From Sulfuriflexus mobilis (GTDB taxonomy: Bacteria > Pseudomonadota > Gammaproteobacteria > AKS1), in the NCBI RefSeq assembly GCF_003967195.1, contig NZ_AP018725.1, forward strand, positions 1,426,001 through 1,490,000: a stretch of DNA of 64,000 bases, in the 5' to 3' direction. Both the position numbers and the translations under genes were made by a program. This document shows positions 14,707-24,361 of the stretch, one piece after another (position 1 is the first letter of the stretch; the number at the start of each line of letters is the position of its first letter). The notes under the pieces are model-generated. The model ran no database searches, was not told the origin of the DNA, and was given only the letters and a program-made list of their open reading frames with translations.

Positions 14707-17700
14707 TTATGCCGCATCCTTGTCGACGAGGGTATCCAAAAGCGCTTCGAGCATATCGGCACGTTCCTCGTCTTCACTATCCTGGTTGATACGCAGGGTC
14801 TGCTTGCCATCAAATCGGTAGCGTTGGCTCTGTGTCTGGATCAGGGTAATGATTTTCATCGGGTCAATATTTGGTTCAGCCTCGAAGATCACACGTGCGC
14901 CATTCGGGCCGGCATCGATTTTTTTAATGCCCAGGGGTGTGGCCAGCAGCTTTAACTCGGTGACACGGAACAGGTTTTTCACCGGGGGCGGCAACAGGCC
15001 AAAACGATCGATCATTTCCACCTGCAGTTCGCGCAGGTCATCCTTGTCGCCGGCATTGGCGATACGCTTGTACATAATCAGGCGCAGGTGCACATCGGGC
15101 AGGTATTCATCCGGGATCAGCGCGGGCAGGCGCAGGCTGATCTCGGTACCGGCATGCAGGGGTTTGTCGAGTTCCGGTTGTTTGCCCGAGCGCAAGGCGG
15201 CAACCGCACGTTCCAGTAGTTCCGTGTACATGGAGAAACCGATCTCGTGGATCTGGCCACTTTGTTCATCGCCGAGCAATTCACCGGCACCACGGATCTC
15301 GAGGTCATGCGTGGCGAGCATAAAGCCGGTGCCGAGGTCTTCCATCGACTCGAGTGCCTCGAGGCGTTTCATCGCATCGGCTGTCATGGCACGACGCTCG
15401 GGGCGGATTAAATAGGCATAGGCACGGTGATGCGAACGGCCGACACGACCACGTAACTGATAAAGCTGGGCGAGTCCGAACTTGTCGGCACGGTTCATGA
15501 TGATGGTGTTGGCACTCGGGATATCGATGCCGGTTTCAATAATCGTCGTACACAGCAGCACGTTAAAGCGCTGGTGATAGAAGTCGAGCATGACCTGTTC
15601 CAGTTCACGTTCACGCATCTGGCCGTGGGCGATACGGATACTGGCCTCGGGCACGAGTTCGGCGAGTTGTTTCTGGATCTTCTCGATGCTCTTGACCTCA
15701 TTATGCAGGAAGTAGATCTGTCCACCGCGTTTGATCTCGCGCAGACAGGCCTCGCGTAACAGACCATCATCCCATTCGCGAACAAAGGTCTTGATCGACA
15801 GGCGGTTGGTCGGTGGTGTGGCGATCACGGAGAGGTCACGGATCTGTGACAGGGCCATATTCAGTGTGCGTGGTATCGGTGTGGCGGTCAGGGTCAGGAC
15901 ATCGACCTCGGCACGCAGGGCCTTGAACGTGTCTTTCTGGCGGACACCAAAGCGATGTTCCTCATCAATGATGACAAGGCCGAGGTTCTTGAACTTGATG
16001 TCACGCTGTAACAGCTTGTGTGTGCCGATAACGATATCGAGATGACCGCTGGCCAGCGAGGTGATGGAGTCGTTCAATTGCTTGCCGGAACGGAAACGTG
16101 ACAGCACCTCGATCTGCACCGGCCAGTCGGCAAAGCGGTCACGGAAGTTTTCGTAGTGTTGCTGTGCCAGCAAGGTAGTGGGCACCAGTACGGCCACCTG
16201 TTTGCCACCCTGGGTGGCGAGAAAGGCGGCGCGCATGGCGACCTCGGTCTTGCCGAAGCCGACATCACCACAGATCAACCTGTCCATGGGTTGTTCCCGC
16301 GTCATGTCATGAATGACATCATGGATCGCATTTTCCTGGTCAATGGTTTCCTCGAAGGGGAAACTGGCGGAAAAGGCCGTGTATTGCTCATCGGGCGCAG
16401 GGTAGGCGTGGCCCTTGCGTGCGGCACGGCGTGCATAGATATCCAGCAGTTCGGCGGCAACGTCACGGGCGCGTTCACTGGCCCTGCGCTTGGCCTTTGA
16501 CCAGGTCTCGGTACCAAGTTTATGCAGGGGCGCCTGTTCCGGGGCGCTACCCATATAACGACTGATTAGCTGCAGTGAGGATACCGGCACATAGAGTTTG
16601 TCATGGCCCGCATATTCGAGTGTCAGGAATTCCTGTTCGATACCGCCCATGTCAAGCGTTTGCAGGCCAAGGTAACGCCCCACACCATGTTCTTCATGCA
16701 CGACCGGGGACCCCTCATTGAGTTCGGTGAGGTTCCTGATAATTGCATCACTGTCTTGCCTGGCCTTGCGACGTCGGCGTGTCTGGCGAACCTGTTCACC
16801 GAACAACTGTGATTCACAAATCACCGCAATCGCGGGCGACTCCAGCATCAGTCCCTGTTCCAGCGGCGCGATGGTGATCGCCAGTGGGCTATCGCTGTCG
16901 AGGAAGCCTTGCCAGCCCGTGACCTGGCTGGGCCGTATGTTGTAGTGACCGAGGGTTTCCAGGATCAACTCCCGTCGCCCGGCAGATTCGGCCGCAAACA
17001 GGATACGGCCATCAAACTTGTCGATAAATCCACGCAGGGTGGCGGCCGGATCACTGGCGCGCGCATTCAGACTGAGTGAAACACTGGCGCTGGTGGCAAA
17101 GTTGGTGTGTGTCTCTGCCGTTTCGATCTCCACGTGATGCAGGTTTGCCGAGGGGAAACGATTAATGTCTGCGAGCAAGCTGTCTGCAGAGAGGAATAAT
17201 TGTTCCGGTTCAAGGATGGGGCGTTCCAGATCGTAACGTGCCGACTCGTAGCGGGCCTCTGCCTCTTCGTGGAATTGCTCGGCCGCAGTGGCAATATCAT
17301 CGACACAACAAAGCAAGCTGTTGTCGGGCAGGTAGTCGAACAGGCTGGCCATCTCGTCGAAAAACATCGGCAGGTAATACTCGATGCCTGCTGAGGCAAT
17401 GCCCTGGCTGACATCTCGATACAGGGGGACAGTGTTCGGGTTGATATCGAAGCGCTGGCGAAAACCCTGGCGGAAGCGTGTGATGCCGTCTTCATCCAGC
17501 GGGTATTCGCGCGCGGGTAATAAATGAATCGCCTCGACCTGGTCGAGAGAACGCTGTGTCTCGGGGTCGAAGTGGCGGATGGATTCGATTTCGTCATCGA
17601 ACAGGTCGATACGGTAGGGTGCCTTGCTGCCCATCGGGAACAGGTCAATAAGGCTGCCGCGTACGGCAAAATCCCCGTGGTCGAGAACCTGCGGCACGCA

Positions 17701-18180
17701 CAGGTAGCCGGATTGCTCGAGGCGGCCACGCAGGGCAGCGAGGTCAACCTTGTCACCGACATCAAACATGAGGCTGTGCTGTCCGACGTAACCGGGGGGC
17801 GTCAGGTGGTGCATGAGGGTCGCGACCGGCAGGATGACGATGCCGTGTTCAAGTGTCGGCAGGCGGTTCAGGGTCTCCAGGCGTTGCGAGATGATGTCCT
17901 GATGGGGGGAGAACACATCATAGGGCAGGGTCTCCCAGTCCGGGAAATGCATGACCGGGGTATCTTTTGCCTTGCTGAGAAAGACCTTTACGGCCTGTTC
18001 CAGCCGGCTGGCGGCCGGGGTGTCGGTGGTAATGGCGATCACCGGGCCATCATGGCGTTGCGCGGCCAGGGCCAGGGCCAGACCGGTGCTGCTGCCGTAG
18101 AGCCTGCCCCATTGTTGCCTTTCGCCGGCTGAACGGGGTGGGCGTATGTCAAGCAAACTGCGGTATTCGAAAGTATCCAT
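14707..18180 (-). CDS. mfd: transcription-repair coupling factor Mfd
   Basis: At 1157 residues this is full-length Mfd, which removes RNA polymerase stalled at DNA lesions and recruits UvrA. The N-terminal UvrB-like region is followed by the RNA-polymerase-interaction domain (GSPVVHEEHGVGRYLGLQ, near residue 490). Then come the RecG-like translocase motor with Walker A GDVGFGKTEVA, the DEEH box VIIDEEHRFGV, motif III TATPIPRT and motif VI QLRGRVGRS. The C-terminal autoinhibitory domain ends with the acidic tail EEERADMLEALLDTL. The start ATG is at 18180. csiV follows downstream after seven bases and is probably co-transcribed. The 97-base gap to the divergent TetR gene holds both promoters. 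Confidence 0.97.
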   Translation of the reverse strand: MDTFEYRSLLDIRPPRSAGERQQWGRLYGSSTGLALALAAQRHDGPVIAITTDTPAASRLEQAVKVFLSKAKDTPVMHFPDWETLPYDVFSPHQDIISQRLETLNRLPTLEHGIVILPVATLMHHLTPPGYVGQHSLMFDVGDKVDLAALRGRLEQSGYLCVPQVLDHGDFAVRGSLIDLFPMGSKAPYRIDLFDDEIESIRHFDPETQRSLDQVEAIHLLPAREYPLDEDGITRFRQGFRQRFDINPNTVPLYRDVSQGIASAGIEYYLPMFFDEMASLFDYLPDNSLLCCVDDIATAAEQFHEEAEARYESARYDLERPILEPEQLFLSADSLLADINRFPSANLHHVEIETAETHTNFATSASVSLSLNARASDPAATLRGFIDKFDGRILFAAESAGRRELILETLGHYNIRPSQVTGWQGFLDSDSPLAITIAPLEQGLMLESPAIAVICESQLFGEQVRQTRRRRKARQDSDAIIRNLTELNEGSPVVHEEHGVGRYLGLQTLDMGGIEQEFLTLEYAGHDKLYVPVSSLQLISRYMGSAPEQAPLHKLGTETWSKAKRRASERARDVAAELLDIYARRAARKGHAYPAPDEQYTAFSASFPFEETIDQENAIHDVIHDMTREQPMDRLICGDVGFGKTEVAMRAAFLATQGGKQVAVLVPTTLLAQQHYENFRDRFADWPVQIEVLSRFRSGKQLNDSITSLASGHLDIVIGTHKLLQRDIKFKNLGLVIIDEEHRFGVRQKDTFKALRAEVDVLTLTATPIPRTLNMALSQIRDLSVIATPPTNRLSIKTFVREWDDGLLREACLREIKRGGQIYFLHNEVKSIEKIQKQLAELVPEASIRIAHGQMRERELEQVMLDFYHQRFNVLLCTTIIETGIDIPSANTIIMNRADKFGLAQLYQLRGRVGRSHHRAYAYLIRPERRAMTADAMKRLEALESMEDLGTGFMLATHDLEIRGAGELLGDEQSGQIHEIGFSMYTELLERAVAALRSGKQPELDKPLHAGTEISLRLPALIPDEYLPDVHLRLIMYKRIANAGDKDDLRELQVEMIDRFGLLPPPVKNLFRVTELKLLATPLGIKKIDAGPNGARVIFEAEPNIDPMKIITLIQTQSQRYRFDGKQTLRINQDSEDEERADMLEALLDTLVDKDAA

Positions 18181-18240
18181 GCTTATAATGATTCTAGAAA
18201 AACGCTATAACTAACTGTAATAAAAGTAATATATCTAATC

Positions 18241-18281
18241 TTGACAAGGGGCAGTTATTACAAACATACTGGTCGGTATGT
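18241..18281 (+). promoter_or_regulatory. TetR-type operator overlapping promoter and start codon
   Basis: ACATAC and GTATGT form a perfect inverted repeat around TGGTCG (18264-18281), a typical TetR-family operator. It covers the ATG at 18278. A TTGACA box (18241-18246) lies 18 bases before CATACT, a fair -10 sequence inside the operator. Repressor binding would therefore block the gene's own promoter, and transcription would begin at or just before the start codon. Confidence 0.65.
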
Positions 18282-18883
18282 TAAAACCACGCCAGGCAGA
18301 CCTGACCCGTCACCAGCTCCTGCAGTCGGCCATGCACGAGATCCACCAGCATGGCTTTCAGGGTGCCAGCCTGTCTCGCATCCTCGACAACACGGGCCTG
18401 ACAAAGGGCGCATTGTACCATCACTTTCCCAACAAACTGGCACTCGGCTACGCCGTGGTGGACGAGTTGTTGGCCATGTACATGCAATCTGTATGGCTGG
18501 AGCCGCTGGCAAGCGGCGATGACCCGCTGCACGCCATCGAACAGGCCATAACCACGACCTGGACGGAGCACGGCCGGGAATTACTCCGCTTGGGTTGCCC
18601 GATAAACAACCTCTCGCAGGAGATGTCACCGCTGGACGAGGGCTTTCGTATTCGTATTGATAGCCTGTACGCGGCCTGGCAGCAGGCCCTGGAGCAGGGC
18701 TTACGGCGGGGACGGCAGGCCGGGCACCTGCGCAGTAATCTCGATATCCCGCAAACCGCGATATTTATCATGGCGGCCATCGAGGGCTGTTTCGGTCTGG
18801 CCAAGAACCGGCAGAGTGAGTCGGCCATGCAGGTCTGCTCGGCCGGTCTGTATGCTTACCTGCAAAGCCTGCGCGCAGAATAA
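18278..18883 (+). CDS. TetR/AcrR family transcriptional regulator
   Basis: This 201-residue regulator has an N-terminal helix-turn-helix at about residues 10-57: TRHQLLQSAMHEIHQHGFQGASL, then ILDNTGLTKGALYHHFPNK, the canonical recognition-helix pattern G-x-L-Y-x-H-F-x-x-K. The C-terminal ligand domain includes CPINNLSQEMSPLDEGFR, resembling the TetR_C_16/YcdC-like group. The start codon has no ribosome site upstream and lies inside the operator, so the mRNA may be leaderless. The next gene, an RND-type transporter, begins 33 bases after the stop, so autoregulated control of the transporter module is the obvious reading. The ligand is unknown. Confidence 0.88.
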   Translation: MLKPRQADLTRHQLLQSAMHEIHQHGFQGASLSRILDNTGLTKGALYHHFPNKLALGYAVVDELLAMYMQSVWLEPLASGDDPLHAIEQAITTTWTEHGRELLRLGCPINNLSQEMSPLDEGFRIRIDSLYAAWQQALEQGLRRGRQAGHLRSNLDIPQTAIFIMAAIEGCFGLAKNRQSESAMQVCSAGLYAYLQSLRAE

Positions 18884-18916
18884 AAATAATGCACGATAAC
18901 AAGAGGGAGTAAAGAG

Positions 18917-21244
18917 GTGATGAAGGAACGTTATAGCCAGTGGATATTGCAACACCGATTCGTTGTCATCGTCCTGGCCCTGCTCGCCGTAGCGGTGATG
19001 GCGAGCGGGGTACGCAACCTCTACTTTACAACCGACTATCGCGTTTTTTTCAGTAAGGAAAATCCGCAACTGAAGGCCTTTGAGGCCCTGCAGGATACCT
19101 ATAGCAAGAATGACAATATTCTCTTTGTTATCGCACCGAAGGATAAACAGGTCTTTGGTCGTGAAACACTGGCGGTGCTTGAAGAACTGACCGCAGCGGC
19201 CTGGCAGATCCCATACTCCAACCGCGTCGACTCGATCACAAATTTTCAGCATACCCGTGCCGAGGGCGACGACCTGGTCGTTGAAGACCTGGTTATGGAT
19301 GCCAGCCGACTCTCTGACGAGCAATTGCATTCGATTAAACGCATTGCACTGAATGAACCCTTGTTACTGGACCGCCTGATTTCACCAAGCGCCGAGGTCA
19401 CCGGGGTGAACGTGATCCTGCAATTGCCAGGCAAGGCCCAGCACCTCGAGGTACCCGAGGCCTCGCAGTTTGCCGCAGAGATCGCCGAGCGTTTGCGCAA
19501 GCAACATCCGGATATAGATATTTATATGACCGGCATGGTGACCATGAACAATGCCTTTTCGCAGGCCAGCCAGAAAGACATCAAGACCCTGATACCCTTT
19601 ATGTTCCTTGCGGTGATCGTGATATTGACGATCCTGCTGCGAAGTTTCTCGGCAATCTTTGTCACCGTCGTGGTGATTTTGCTTTCGATTATTTCGGCCA
19701 TGGGGCTCACCGGCTGGATCGGCATTGGCCTGTCACCGCCGACGACCTCGGCACCAACCATCATTCTGACCATCGCCGTGGCAAATTGTGTGCATATCCT
19801 CATGACCTTCCTACAGGTATTGCGGGGCTCGCATGACAAACGCCAGTCCATGCATGAAAGTTTGCGGGTCAACTTTCAACCGGTATTTCTGACCAGCCTG
19901 ACCACGACAATGGGCTTTATGTCGATGAACTTCAGTGATGCGCCACCGTTTCGCGACCTGGGTAATATCGTCGCGATGGGTGTGGTCGTGTCTTTTTTCC
20001 TCTCGGTGACCCTGTTACCCGCCTGCATGACCTTGTTGCCGGTGAGGCCCAGCAGACAGTCTGACCCGGGTCGGTGGATGAAAAACTTTGCCGAGTTTGT
20101 CATCGTGCAACGCAATCGCCTGGTAATTTTTATGCTGGCGCTGATTGTATTGCTGGTGGCCTTTATTCCGCGCAATGAACTTAATGATGAGTATGTAAAA
20201 TATTTCGACACCTCGATCGATTTTCGCCGTGACACCGACTTTGCCACGCAAAACCTCACCGGTATTTACATTATCGAATACTCTCTTTCGGCCGGTGAAA
20301 GCGGGGCGATTGCTGAACCGGAATACCTGCGCCGACTCGAGGCCTTTGCCAACTGGTACCGTCAGCAGGATGAGGTCCTGCATGTGAATGTGCTGACCGA
20401 TACCATGAAGCGGCTGAACAAGAACATGCATGCTGATGCAGAGGAATGGTATCGTCTGCCGGATGAAAGAACGTTGGCAGCACAATATCTGCTGCTGTAT
20501 GAATTGTCATTGCCATACGGGCTGGACCTGAACAACCAGATCAATGTCGACAAGTCAGCCACGCGTATGGTGGTGAGTTTGAAAAGCCTGTCAACGAACG
20601 AATTACTTGCCATCGAGAAACGCGCGCAGGACTGGATGACGGCCAACCTGCCAGCGGACATGCGTAGTGAGGGCGCCAGTTCCTCTATCATGTTTGCCTA
20701 TATCGGTGAGCGGAATATCCGCAGCATGTTACTGGGCACGACCGTAGCCCTGATCCTTATTTCGTTGGTACTCGTTATCGCCCTGAAATCGATCAAGATC
20801 GGCCTTATTAGTATGATCCCCAATCTGGTGCCGGCGGCCATGGCCTTCGGCCTGTGGGGGATACTGGTCGGCGAGGTTGGTCTGGCCCTGTCGGTGGTAA
20901 CCGGTATGACGCTGGGCATTGTGGTTGATGATACCGTACACTTTTTAAGCAAGTACCTGCGCGCACGTCGCGAGAATAATATGTCGCCAGAGGATGCCGT
21001 ACGTTTTGCCTTTGCCAATGTCGGCATGGCCCTGTGGGCGACCTCGGTGGCCCTGGTGGCGGGATTCCTGGTCCTGTCCTTATCGGCCTTCAAGCTGAAT
21101 TCCGGTATGGGCCTGTTAACCGCGATCACCATCAGCTTTGCTTTAATGGCAGATTTTTTGTTCCTGCCCCCCTTACTCATGAAACTCGAAGGAAAATCCC
21201 ATGCACAGGATATTCGTACTGCTGCTAAGCCTGGTTCTGTCTGA
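18917..21244 (+). CDS. RND/MMPL-family transporter
   Basis: This 775-residue inner-membrane protein follows the two-fold RND plan: one N-terminal helix (about 15-33), a periplasmic loop, five clustered helices (about 225-370), one more helix (about 405), a second loop and five more helices (about 600-765). Helix 4/10-type motifs TSAPTIILTIAVANCVHILM and GIVVDDTVHFLSKY carry the polar/acidic residues expected for proton coupling. Its size and the D-D-T-V-H-F motif place it with the MMPL/HpnN-like exporters rather than with AcrB-type drug pumps. It overlaps the following LolA-like gene by 44 bases. Lipid or lipoprotein transport is inferred from those neighbours. Confidence 0.85.
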   Translation: MMKERYSQWILQHRFVVIVLALLAVAVMASGVRNLYFTTDYRVFFSKENPQLKAFEALQDTYSKNDNILFVIAPKDKQVFGRETLAVLEELTAAAWQIPYSNRVDSITNFQHTRAEGDDLVVEDLVMDASRLSDEQLHSIKRIALNEPLLLDRLISPSAEVTGVNVILQLPGKAQHLEVPEASQFAAEIAERLRKQHPDIDIYMTGMVTMNNAFSQASQKDIKTLIPFMFLAVIVILTILLRSFSAIFVTVVVILLSIISAMGLTGWIGIGLSPPTTSAPTIILTIAVANCVHILMTFLQVLRGSHDKRQSMHESLRVNFQPVFLTSLTTTMGFMSMNFSDAPPFRDLGNIVAMGVVVSFFLSVTLLPACMTLLPVRPSRQSDPGRWMKNFAEFVIVQRNRLVIFMLALIVLLVAFIPRNELNDEYVKYFDTSIDFRRDTDFATQNLTGIYIIEYSLSAGESGAIAEPEYLRRLEAFANWYRQQDEVLHVNVLTDTMKRLNKNMHADAEEWYRLPDERTLAAQYLLLYELSLPYGLDLNNQINVDKSATRMVVSLKSLSTNELLAIEKRAQDWMTANLPADMRSEGASSSIMFAYIGERNIRSMLLGTTVALILISLVLVIALKSIKIGLISMIPNLVPAAMAFGLWGILVGEVGLALSVVTGMTLGIVVDDTVHFLSKYLRARRENNMSPEDAVRFAFANVGMALWATSVALVAGFLVLSLSAFKLNSGMGLLTAITISFALMADFLFLPPLLMKLEGKSHAQDIRTAAKPGSV

Positions 21245-21980
21245 ACTGGTTCTGGCTCAAACACCAGAGCAACAAGGACTTGAGATTGCGCAAGAGGGTG
21301 ACCGGCGTGACAGCGGCTTTGTTGACTCAAGGGCGGATCTGACCATGTTGTTAAAAAACCGGCATGGTGACGAAAGTCTGCGACATATTCGTATCCGCAC
21401 CCTGGAGGTGGAAGGCGATGGCGACAAGAGCATGTCGATCTTTGACAAACCCTTTGACGTCAAGGGGACGGCCTTTCTGTCTTATTCGCATAAGACAGGT
21501 TCAGACGATCAGTGGTTATATCTTCCTGCCCTGAAGCGTGTCAAACGTATAGCCTCGCGCAACAAGTCAGGTTCATTTATGGGTAGCGAGTTTGCCTATG
21601 AAGACATTTCTTCGCAGGAAGTGGAAAAATACACCTACAAATACCTGCGTGACGAGGCCTGTGGCGAGCGTGAATGTTTTGTTATTGAACGTTACCCGGT
21701 AGATGAATACTCGGGCTATACGCGACAAGTGGCCTGGATCGACAAGCAGGAATATCGTCCGGCCAAGATCATCTTCTATGACAGGAAGAATGCGCTCCTC
21801 AAGACCCTGGTCTATAACAATTATAACCAGTACCTTGGGCGTTACTGGCGTGCAGAAAAAATGTTCATGGAAAATCATCAAACCGGCAAAAGCACCTTGC
21901 TGACCTGGACGAATTATAAATTCGCCAATGCCTTTACGGATAGGGACTTTGATCGTAACAGCCTCAAGCGCGCACGCTAG
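21201..21980 (+). CDS. LolA-like outer membrane lipoprotein-sorting protein
   Basis: This 259-residue exported protein has a signal peptide, MHRIFVLLLSLVLSELVLAQ. The mature part contains DSGFVDSRADLTMLLKN, DDQWLYLPALKRVKRIASRNKSGSFMGSEFAYEDIS and QVAWIDKQEYRPAKIIFYDRK. That pattern (W-L-Y-L-P-x-x-K-R-V-x-R-I, then G-S-x-F-x-Y-x-D) is the signature I know from the LolA-like family often annotated as outer membrane lipoprotein-sorting protein and found next to MMPL transporters. It probably carries a hydrophobic substrate across the periplasm from the RND protein. Its start overlaps the transporter gene's end, so translation is coupled. The substrate is unknown. Confidence 0.82.
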   Translation: MHRIFVLLLSLVLSELVLAQTPEQQGLEIAQEGDRRDSGFVDSRADLTMLLKNRHGDESLRHIRIRTLEVEGDGDKSMSIFDKPFDVKGTAFLSYSHKTGSDDQWLYLPALKRVKRIASRNKSGSFMGSEFAYEDISSQEVEKYTYKYLRDEACGERECFVIERYPVDEYSGYTRQVAWIDKQEYRPAKIIFYDRKNALLKTLVYNNYNQYLGRYWRAEKMFMENHQTGKSTLLTWTNYKFANAFTDRDFDRNSLKRAR

Positions 21981-21990
21981 TCTAACCCGG

Positions 21991-23202
21991 ATGATTTCAA
22001 AAACATTTTCTTACTTGAGGTCGCTTGTACTGCTGGCCGTCTTTATTATGCCGGTCATGTCCCTGGCGAGCGAAGGGACATGGTCGGGAAATGTCGCGCT
22101 TGAGTGGCGTGATTTTCTGCAGTCTCCACTTGCGGGTGAACAGCAGGGCGACAGCATGTCGCTGTCTTTTCAGCCTGAGTATTATCGTCAGTGGAATAAT
22201 GGTCAGCAGGCCTTTCGCTTTACACCGTTTGTACGTATTGACGGCAAGGACCAGGAACGTTCACACCTTGATTTAAGAGAGTTGAGCTGGACCTATGTGA
22301 GCGAGGAATGGGAACTGCTTGCCGGTGTCAGCAAGGTTTACTGGGGGGTGGCGGAATCCCTGCACCTGGTCGACATTATCAACCAGACCGATCTGGTCGA
22401 GAATCCGGATGGTGAGGAAAAGCTTGGCCAGCCTATGATCAAGCTGACCCTGGTACGTGACTGGGGTGACCTCGATCTGTTTATCCTGCCCGGTTTCCGT
22501 GAGCGGACCTTCCCGGGCCGACGCGGTCGTCTGCGCACGCAAGTGCCTGCCTCAAACGGCGACGCTGACTATGCCTCGTCAGCTGGGCGGGAACACATCG
22601 ATGTCGCTGCCCGGTGGCGAAAGACTCTCGGTGACTGGGACATCGGTCTGTCGCATTTTTCGGGCACTGCCCGGCAACCACTGTTTCGTGAGGGTACTAA
22701 CAGTGCTGGGCGTAGCGTGCTGATCCCGGTTTACGACACCATCGATCAAACCGGTCTCGATGTGCAGGCCACCAAGGGCGACTGGTTGTGGAAGTTAGAG
22801 GCGATCTCACGTAGCGGCCAGGGTGAGCGCTTTAGTGCCGCTGTTGGCGGCTTTGAATATACCTTGTACGGCATCTTCGACAGTGGTGCCGACCTGGGGC
22901 TGTTGACCGAATATCTCTATGACGAACGCGGCAACGCCGCAACCACACCATTTGAAGATGATGTGTTTATCGGCGCCAGGCTGGCCATGAATGATGTTGC
23001 CAGTAGTGAACTGCTGGCAGGGGTGATCACGGACCTGAGTAATGGTTCGCAGGCTTATAACCTTGAGGCGAGTCGGCGTTTTGGCCAGCACTGGAAATTG
23101 AATCTGGAGGCGCGGCTGTTCTCAAATATTAATGCAAAAGATTTACTCGCTGCACAACGTAATGACGATTATGTACAACTGGAGCTGGCGTATTACTTTT
23201 AA
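21991..23202 (+). CDS. predicted outer-membrane beta-barrel protein
   Basis: The start at 21991 was chosen because it opens a signal peptide (MISKTFSYLRSLVLLAVFIM, then PVMSLASEG); frames further upstream run through the previous gene. The mature protein of about 375 residues alternates hydrophobic and polar residues, with many aromatic residues at strand ends. It ends LLAAQRNDDYVQLELAYYF, with the terminal phenylalanine typical of outer-membrane beta-barrels. The VYWGVAESLHLVDIINQTDL segment resembles DUF1302-type proteins. It follows the LolA-like gene after ten bases. Together with the RND transporter and the carrier it gives inner-membrane, periplasmic and outer-membrane parts of one pathway. 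The role is inferred from context. Confidence 0.72.
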   Translation: MISKTFSYLRSLVLLAVFIMPVMSLASEGTWSGNVALEWRDFLQSPLAGEQQGDSMSLSFQPEYYRQWNNGQQAFRFTPFVRIDGKDQERSHLDLRELSWTYVSEEWELLAGVSKVYWGVAESLHLVDIINQTDLVENPDGEEKLGQPMIKLTLVRDWGDLDLFILPGFRERTFPGRRGRLRTQVPASNGDADYASSAGREHIDVAARWRKTLGDWDIGLSHFSGTARQPLFREGTNSAGRSVLIPVYDTIDQTGLDVQATKGDWLWKLEAISRSGQGERFSAAVGGFEYTLYGIFDSGADLGLLTEYLYDERGNAATTPFEDDVFIGARLAMNDVASSELLAGVITDLSNGSQAYNLEASRRFGQHWKLNLEARLFSNINAKDLLAAQRNDDYVQLELAYYF

Positions 23203-23239
23203 AAAATAAAAAATATAGACAAGGTTCAGGGTTCGTTAT

Positions 23240-24349
23240 TTACCCTTCCCGCGCCCGTGCGCAACGTTTCAGATAGGCCTCGCGGGCAATCGCTATATCA
23301 TCAAGGAACGGCTTCAGTTCACTCAGCAGCAGTGCCTGCGGACCATCGACGAGGGCCTTTTCCGGGGCCGGGTGGAAGTCGGCGAGGACCATGTTGGCAC
23401 CGGCGATCACACCCTGTGCGGTGACATGCATGACATCAAGCAGGCCATCCGGTGCGCGATCCCGTGAACCAACGGAGTGTGAGGGGTCTATACACACGGG
23501 CATACGGGTCAGACGTTTCACCACCGGTACATGGGCAAAGTCGATAAAGTTACGGTGTGGGTCACCCATATTGGTCTTCATGCCGCGCAGGCCAAAGATC
23601 ACCTTATGATTACCCTCGCTGGCGAGATATTCAGCAGCGTTGAGGGATTCTTCGAGGGTAATGCCAAAGCCGCGCTTCAATAATACGGGGTGCACCTTTT
23701 GCCGGCCAACGCTTTTTAATAATTCAAAGTTTTGTGTATTGCGGGTGCCGATTTGCAACAGCACGCCGGTTGGCCGGCCGGTCTTTTCCAGGGCATTGTT
23801 GATCTCGTCGACATGGCTTTCATGTGTGATCTCCATGGCAATCACACGAATGCCATATTGACCGGCGAGTTCAAATACCCACGGCAGACAGTCTTTGCCA
23901 TGACCCTGGAAGGAATAAGGATTGGTGCGGGGTTTATAGGCACCCATACGCGTACACACCTGACCGTTTTCCTGCAAGGCGCGCATCATCTGTTCAACGT
24001 GTTCGGGGGTATCTACCGCACAAAGCCCGGCAAAAACGTTGAGGGTATCCTGGCCGAATTTCACGCCGTTGTATTCAAATGCGCTCGGGCGCTGTTCATC
24101 GGCATGTCGGCCGAGGATACGGTACTCCTCCGAGATGCGTACTACACGCTCGACGCAGGGCAGGCTGCTCATGTCATCTTCAGACAGGGCGAGGGTATTG
24201 CCGACGAGGTAGAGTTCGGTCAGGGTCTGCTCGGTGCCGTGCTCGTCGTGGACACGCACCTGGATATCGGGCAAGGCCTCGAGGTGTTGCAAGAGCAGGC
24301 GATAACTGTCGCTTTTTTTGTCGACGTTGGGGTGCAGGATCAGGATCAT
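23240..24349 (-). CDS. aroF: 3-deoxy-7-phosphoheptulonate (DAHP) synthase-like
   Basis: This 369-residue protein has the class-I-beta layout: an N-terminal ferredoxin-like domain (ILILHPNVDKKSDSYRLLL) followed by the TIM barrel. Motifs include GAYKPRTNPYSFQGHG, ILLKRG-type VLLKRGFG, and VCIDPSHSVGSRD with the metal-binding histidine. DAHP synthase condenses phosphoenolpyruvate and erythrose 4-phosphate, the first step of the shikimate pathway. Two motifs deviate from the consensus I know: the AGPCAVE motif reads AGLCAVD, and RGxRTYE reads RGMKTNMGDPHRN. It could therefore be a diverged paralogue or a related aldolase with another substrate. It ends convergently with the outer-membrane gene. 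Confidence 0.72.
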   Translation of the reverse strand: MILILHPNVDKKSDSYRLLLQHLEALPDIQVRVHDEHGTEQTLTELYLVGNTLALSEDDMSSLPCVERVVRISEEYRILGRHADEQRPSAFEYNGVKFGQDTLNVFAGLCAVDTPEHVEQMMRALQENGQVCTRMGAYKPRTNPYSFQGHGKDCLPWVFELAGQYGIRVIAMEITHESHVDEINNALEKTGRPTGVLLQIGTRNTQNFELLKSVGRQKVHPVLLKRGFGITLEESLNAAEYLASEGNHKVIFGLRGMKTNMGDPHRNFIDFAHVPVVKRLTRMPVCIDPSHSVGSRDRAPDGLLDVMHVTAQGVIAGANMVLADFHPAPEKALVDGPQALLLSELKPFLDDIAIAREAYLKRCARAREG

Positions 24350-24361
24350 GGTTTTTTTGTG

